64,000 bases of DNA, from positions 1,736,001 through 1,800,000 of the forward strand of contig JAGTXZ010000024.1 of NCBI GenBank assembly GCA_018398575.1, in the 5' to 3' direction. Source of the DNA: Ampelomyces quisqualis (taxonomy: Eukaryota > Ascomycota > Dothideomycetes > Pleosporales > Phaeosphaeriaceae). The position numbers and the translations under genes were made by a program. This document shows, one piece after another, positions 58,548-64,000 of the stretch (position 1 is the first letter of the stretch; each line of letters starts with the position of its first letter). The notes under the pieces were generated by a model. The model was not told where the DNA came from. It did no database searches and saw nothing but the letters and a program-made list of their open reading frames with translations.

Positions 58548-60240
58548 TTATAGCGTTTCAGGGCATCACTTCGGTCGTTGCATGCTAAACCGCCATTTAT
58601 CAACGGCGAATGCTACCGTAGCAGAAAATTGATAGCACCAGGTCTAGCAACAATTTGTACTCAGATGGTGTTGCGGTAAATTCCTAATATGCAAAAAGTA
58701 GCATAAGATCTTTTTGCTGCGACAGATGGCTACACTTGCGGCCTAGGCCCGGTCCATCCCGTCCAGTATGCCGTGGAGCAAACAGAGTCTTTTTAGCGAC
58801 CTAGATGCTGACCTAGCAGTCTCTGAGTTTTTCCAGGCTTGCACTTCATCGATTGCGAGTTATTGCCAGGCCTAGCAGCCGGCTTTCAAGAAGGTTATTT
58901 GATTTTAACAGCACTCAATCATCTTCTTGACACACTGTCGTTTTTCGCAGACATGTACTTTCGTTCCCGTCAGTGTCTTGCATGATAACACTACAGTAAG
59001 ATAATCAATTGAGCAGTAAAGCTAGCACAGAGCCTACTCAGTGAGACGCTGACCTCTGGAACTCCGGGAATCCGAAAGCTGCTACTAAGGATGAGACTCC
59101 CTGTGGTCATCCCCACGATAAACTGTGATATACTAGAATGCACCCACCAATATCCCTCCAACCTCACAAAGGAACTCTACAACTTGCTTAGCGTTCATGT
59201 TGCTAAACGTGCTGTCACTTGTGAAAACGGCAAGCTATACGCCCCTACAGTAAGTAACGATCTCTGTAAAGCTTTCCGCGTGCAAGAGCTCTATTCTGCT
59301 CTTCGCAGTCTCACAATGTCAAAGTCTGTCGCTTAGCAATACTATAGCTATTTTTGATACAACTTAAACTAGGACATCTTCTAACCCGTTTCTTGAAGTA
59401 GCTTCTACACCCTCGCGAGGTTATCTCTGTAGGCGATGTTTGTGTCACTGACTCAAATCAAGAGGCTTTCAGAGGAGTTGTTTACGCACGGGGTGATGTA
59501 AATACTACCTAGTTGGCCAAGAGTATACTAAGAAGACTTTGTACCTATACTCCAGGGCAAACATCACCTCTAAGATCACGTTGACTTACACCTTCAAGGC
59601 AAACAGGCTGTGCTAATCTTGTATGTTAACGTATTGTCGTCCAATCCCAAATTATTGCTTGGCCTGTAGCTATCAATCAAGCAATAAAGCTAGCACACAC
59701 ACCGCGTCATAGCGCCTACAGACTGAAACTTAGTTTGGTGTCACTCAAGTTGATCTGATTTATCATGACACCAGCAGCCCTGTTTTTCGTATCGTATACG
59801 GTAGGATCCTCTAGGTACGCCGCAACAATACATTGTCGACCAGACTCTCGCTAGAAGATTTTCGGCCGCCGACAAGCTACTAGGCGGTACTGGTAGGAAT
59901 AGCACTACCCAGCTACCCGCCTAAGATCAAAGATCTTGGGCCTAGACAGTTTAACGCTCAAGGGCTCTTGAAGTTTGAACGCATGTCTTTATATCTTTAT
60001 AGCCTAACAAGCTAGATAGAATGTAATGTAAGAAAGTTTACTTTATTTATCAACCTTGTATATTGTTTACTAAAGAAGATTCTTAAAATTCTTGCATACA
60101 AGTCGTTAGATTGTCTCTTATCAAGATAGGAAAGAGAGTAATATATTCTTGATTTTTTGATACAATTGTTTTATCTTCTACATACTACAGAGTATAGTTT
60201 TAGGCAAAAGTACTGTAAGTAGAGAAATACGTCAGGAAAA
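58548..60240. other. Gene-free, moderately AT-rich transition zone
   Basis: No supported gene. An 81-codon frame at 59091-59336 has no motif. Two diverged copies of a 26-bp word (ATCAATTGAGCAGTAAAGCT... at 59003-59028 and 59672-59697) differ only at three transition sites. AT content rises to the right. Confidence 0.5.
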
Positions 60241-63200
60241 ATCAAGATTTGTCTGGTCAGCCTGGTCGCGGCGACCCGCGGCTGCCCGACAGCAATACTG
60301 TCCACTAGACAATTCGCTAAAGTCGCCCCACTTACTTCTAGTCGCTAGCAACCTAACAGCAACCTAATAGCAAATTGCCTATATTGCCTGCGTTACTTGT
60401 GTTACTAGTGTTGCTAGTGTTGCTAGTGTTGCTAAATTTAACAGTTAAGGACTGTTAAGTACTATAGCACTAGCAGAACTATATACTGCAGCTAGCTGCC
60501 TATGTCTTTACACTCTTGTAGCGTAGGCTAACTAAGCTAGTCTCTCTTATCTAGTTATATAGGCTTTTTAATTAAATATAGTATAGACAAATTGCGCTCC
60601 TTTAAAAGTAGGCTAGCCTAGACGCAGCTACTAGGCTTAACGTCCTGTAGAGCACGCGTTAGCAAGTATATAACGCGCTCTATGTATAGAAGGCTATAAC
60701 AGCTACTACTACTTGCAGAGTAGTAATTATCTTACTAGTTAGTTATATTAGAATTAGGTACTGTGTCTGCTAGTACTATACTGTCTGCTACAGTAGTCTA
60801 TACTATTGCGTTATATTAAGGCTAACCTAATAGTATTTACGCGTTATACTAGCAAAAGTATATCTAGTTCTTATAACATTTACGTTACTTACTATTTATA
60901 ACTACTTAATAATACTCTATTTTTTCTTTATACTGTTATACTAACCTATTATACTTATCTAGTTCTAGTTACTATTCTTCTTTAGTTAAAGCAATTACGT
61001 TAAGTATGTTACCTTTAATTGTAATATTATAGGCCTATATTATAAATTCTTCCTATACGTCTTCTGCTATAATACTCTAGCTACCTCTATAGTTCTTAAA
61101 CTACAGCTATTTGTCTGCCTTATAAAGGTATTCTAGTGCAAGTTTATCTGTATGTCTATACTCTTCTAGCAAAATATCTTTTACTTTACCTAATACTTTA
61201 CGCACGCGTATATAAACAGCATCCTATACAAGTTATTATATGTTATATTATATTTAGACCTACTTATATTATTAGTATCTTTGTATAAGACTTTTCTTTT
61301 CTTTCTAATATCTTTCTTTCTATTCTTTTCTATTAAGTAGTTTGCCTTCTTCTTTTCTTTATTATTATAATTGTCTATAAGCGCATTATAGCAATCTTGC
61401 TCTTCTTCTATGTAGTTAGCTAGAATATTATCTATATTGTTATTATAAGTATTCTTTAGCACTAAAACGTTAGCCTTGTTATTCTCTTGTTAGTTTGTGT
61501 ATATAGTAATATCCTGTTGTATATTGTTTTATATAAGAATCTGTTAAATGCCTCTTAAGTTCTTCTATTTTTTATAAATAGCATTAAAGTAGTCTGCTTT
61601 CTATTAGCTAATGCTATATATAGAACTTGTAATATACTTTCTATAGTATGTCTATAGAAGAGTATAGTTTTCCTAGTGCTATTGTTATTAAATTCTCTTA
61701 TTGCGTTAAATATAACTAAGCCTATTAGTGCTACTATATTTATACTTAGTTTATTAAACTTCTCTTAATTTCTAGTTATTGCAGCAATGCTCTATTTCCT
61801 ATTATTATAAAATAACTGTACTATTACTGCTGCAAGACTAGAGTTTAGAAATCTAGTAGATTTAGGCTGTCTTTAGTTAGCTAGTATAGCTGTTTTAGAA
61901 GTGTACTTGCGTTCTTTAGGTCTTATAGTAGGTAAACAAAGTCTTTAAGCAGTTTGCTAGGCTTAAGAACCTGTCTGTCTAGGTAGTTTAATATATAAGT
62001 ACTAGTAATTTCTAGTTATTCTTGCCTTATTATATAAGTCTACAAGTTGCTGTATATATCTAGTATCTAGGCGTCTACTATTAGCTACTGTCCTTAGCAG
62101 GCTGCAATAGTACCTATATAGCAGGCAGCTTCTTTGCATAGTGTTAAGCTAATATGTAATTAAACTAATAATAGTAAAGTATTCTATACTTCTATCTAAG
62201 TGTCTAGTAGTATTTAGGCGTATATATACCTGTGTGCATTAAGCTATAGTATTATTACTATACTATATAGTGTCTTTCTATTATTAGTAAGTAGTTGTGT
62301 TACTAAGATAACTCTTGCTTTCTCTAGTGTAGTCTTGTTTTCTAGTAACACACTTTTCTTTACCTAGCGTTTTTCTTTCTCCTATAGTAGTAACCTAAAT
62401 AGGTTTGCACTAGATAAGAAGGGTTGCAACTCTATAATAGTTAGAACTACTTAATTATATATAATAAGGCATCTTCTTATAATATAATAGCCTTAAGTCT
62501 AATAGTAGTTCTCTTTTAACTACTAATATTTTCTATGTGTTAGTTCTATAGGTTTTTGGTTTATGTTAGCTTGTTATACTTATACTACTACTACGTCTAG
62601 ATTTTTCTTGTTAATAAGTAAGTAAGGCTATAGATCTAAGAGTGTATAGTATTTAATCTCTAGGCTATCTTATTAGGTAACTTTTTAGTTAGGCTAGTAT
62701 AGCAGTTAGTTATACTTCTGTTTTAATCCTAGAGTTAAGGCTTAAAGATAGTAGCGTTAGAGTTTAGATAGTTTTTAGTCTCTGTAGCGTCTTAGTTTTT
62801 AGTATGTTAGTTCTAGAGTTACATCTTCTAGAAGCCTAACCTTTGCACTATTATCTGTTAGCGCTTGTTTTAGCGCTTGTTTAGATAGAGATATAGTGTG
62901 CTGCTAATATTACTTAAATTTACTGCTTAGTATAGAGTATATAGAGCAAGCGCTTGCTCTTTAAATGTTAAAGAACTATTAGTAAGAGTAGTAGAAGTAA
63001 GCAATGTGTATAGCGTAATAGAGTTTTTACTTTATAGGTATAAGTAGAGTTTTTGTAACACATATAGTCTAATATTACCTTAAATTCTGCTAGAGCGTAG
63101 TAGTTAGGCTGTTTAATTAGATAGCCTCTTGTTCTTAACTGTGTGCTAGCGTATATAATAGTTGTCTACTGTTAGCATAAATAGTTATGCGCGCAATATA

Positions 63201-64000
63201 AGCAATTAGGCCTTCTCTTGTTCTTAACTGCGTGCTAGCGTATACAATAGTTATCTACTATTAGCATAAATAGTTGTGCGCGTAATACAAGTAATTAGGT
63301 ACCTTTTTGTTCTTAACTAAATGTTAGCGTACATAATAGTTATCTACTGTTAGCATAAATAGTAGTGCGCGCAATACAGGCAATTAGGTGCCCTTTTATT
63401 CTCTTATCCTCTACTAAATGTTAGTGTATATAATAGTTGTCTACTATTAGTATAAATAGTTATGCGCGCAATATAAGCAATCTAGTAGCCTTACACATAA
63501 AAAACTATTTACCTAGTAAGTTATTAGTATAGATCTAGTATACTACTATACTAGTTATGTTTGTAGTTTAATTGTAAATAATACTTAGTGTATCTTTAAT
63601 GCAACTGTCTCTTGTAATGCGCTGTACTAGCGTGCCTTTATAGATATCTATATTTACGCCTATCTATCTCTCTTCTTTGTGTAGTAATACATGCTGTTAT
63701 ATTTACTTTTAAAGCCTAATTTATACTCTAATATCTGCACAAACAAATTATAATTAAGGTTGTTAATATACTTGTCTATTACTAGCAGGTTATAGTATAT
63801 ATATAACAGCTAGTTTGTTCTAATAAAAGTGTACTTATTTCTAGTTGCGTTTAACACTAATATAGTTATTATGTTAGAGGTAATTTGTGTTATACTTAAC
63901 TCTTTGTTAACTATTTCTATTATCTTTCTACGTAGGTTTCTATCTAGCAAAGCTTGCTTCTAATTGTTATTTAGTTTAGTTTTGTTCTGTTGCAAGCGCA
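60241..64000. repeat. AT-rich, TpA-rich gene desert, RIP-like, to window end
   Basis: From just after a GC-rich inverted repeat at 60258-60284, the sequence becomes very AT-rich and dominated by TA, CTA and TAG words on both strands. Every frame is short; the longest (61190-61462 minus, 90 codons, Lys/Asn/Tyr rich) looks like AT-bias noise or a mutated remnant. Isolated CpG words such as GCGCGC persist while CA words appear scarce, which fits RIP at CpA. No intact transposase, reverse transcriptase or long terminal repeat could be read. It probably represents one or more inactivated mobile elements. Confidence 0.7.
63131..63495. repeat. Four diverged ~89-bp tandem units
   Basis: Blocks beginning GTTCTTAACTGTGTGCTAGC recur at 63131, 63220 and 63309 (period 89), with a fourth more diverged copy to about 63495 (period about 97). 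Each contains ATAATAGTTGTCTACT-like and GCATAAATAGTTATGCGCGC-like words. Differences between copies are mostly transitions. Confidence 0.85.

Noticed and set aside
61190..61462. Lys/Asn-rich 90-codon frame as a transposon protein
   Set aside because: Composition follows the local AT bias and no catalytic motif is visible, so no element class can be named.
1..64000. Telomere repeats, rRNA or tRNA genes
   Set aside because: None was recognised by eye at either end or inside; a covariance-model scan would be needed to exclude tRNAs.

Overview
The window is nuclear DNA of a filamentous ascomycete, most likely a Dothideomycete of the Pleosporales type. Evidence: short GT-AG introns (mostly 47-133 nt) in most genes, densely packed GC-balanced genes, fungal-only families (AA9 lytic polysaccharide monooxygenase, CE16 esterase, LaeA-like methyltransferase, rhodopsin-domain/PTH11-like protein, MCT-type MFS carrier), and AT-rich ORF-less sequence of the kind left by repeat-induced point mutation (RIP). 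No telomere repeat, rRNA or tRNA gene was recognised. All exon boundaries were read by eye and checked for frame closure.

Layout. 0-10 kb: a dsRBD-like small protein (589-1011), then about 5.6 kb without a recognisable gene, then a secreted FAD oxidoreductase of the berberine-bridge type whose frame is broken by one TAG codon. 10-21 kb: a probably damaged rhodopsin-domain membrane protein, a HAUS6-like augmin subunit divergent from an HD-domain 5'-nucleotidase, a mitochondrial DnaJ (Mdj1-like), a SAP30-like Sin3/HDAC subunit, and a conserved fungal protein of unknown function. 22-29 kb: AA9-CBM1 monooxygenase, a secreted cysteine-containing protein with two tandem-repeat domains, one of them a PHGG octarepeat, and an acidic F-box-like protein. 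31-42 kb: CE16 esterase, LaeA-like methyltransferase, peroxisomal multifunctional beta-oxidation enzyme (Fox2, ending in SKL), and a small membrane protein. 42-51 kb: a 15-bp minisatellite, a glutathione S-transferase pseudogene, an AzgA-type purine permease, and a methyltransferase-like protein. 51-59 kb: a gene-poor stretch with one long unassigned ORF, ORC4, and an MCT-like transporter. From about 58.5 kb no gene is seen, and from about 60.2 kb to the end the sequence is very AT-rich, with an ~89-bp tandem repeat near 63.1-63.5 kb.

Functionally this is a mix of housekeeping genes (replication origin complex, spindle augmin, HDAC complex, mitochondrial chaperone, peroxisomal beta-oxidation) and accessory secreted or membrane genes (AA9, CE16, repeat protein, FAD oxidase, rhodopsin-domain protein, transporters). 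The accessory genes sit beside the long gene-poor stretches, and they carry most of the damage: a nonsense codon, a frameshift and a pseudogene. A 9-bp palindrome half-site, TACTCCGTA/TACGGAGTA, recurs about a dozen times, only between genes.
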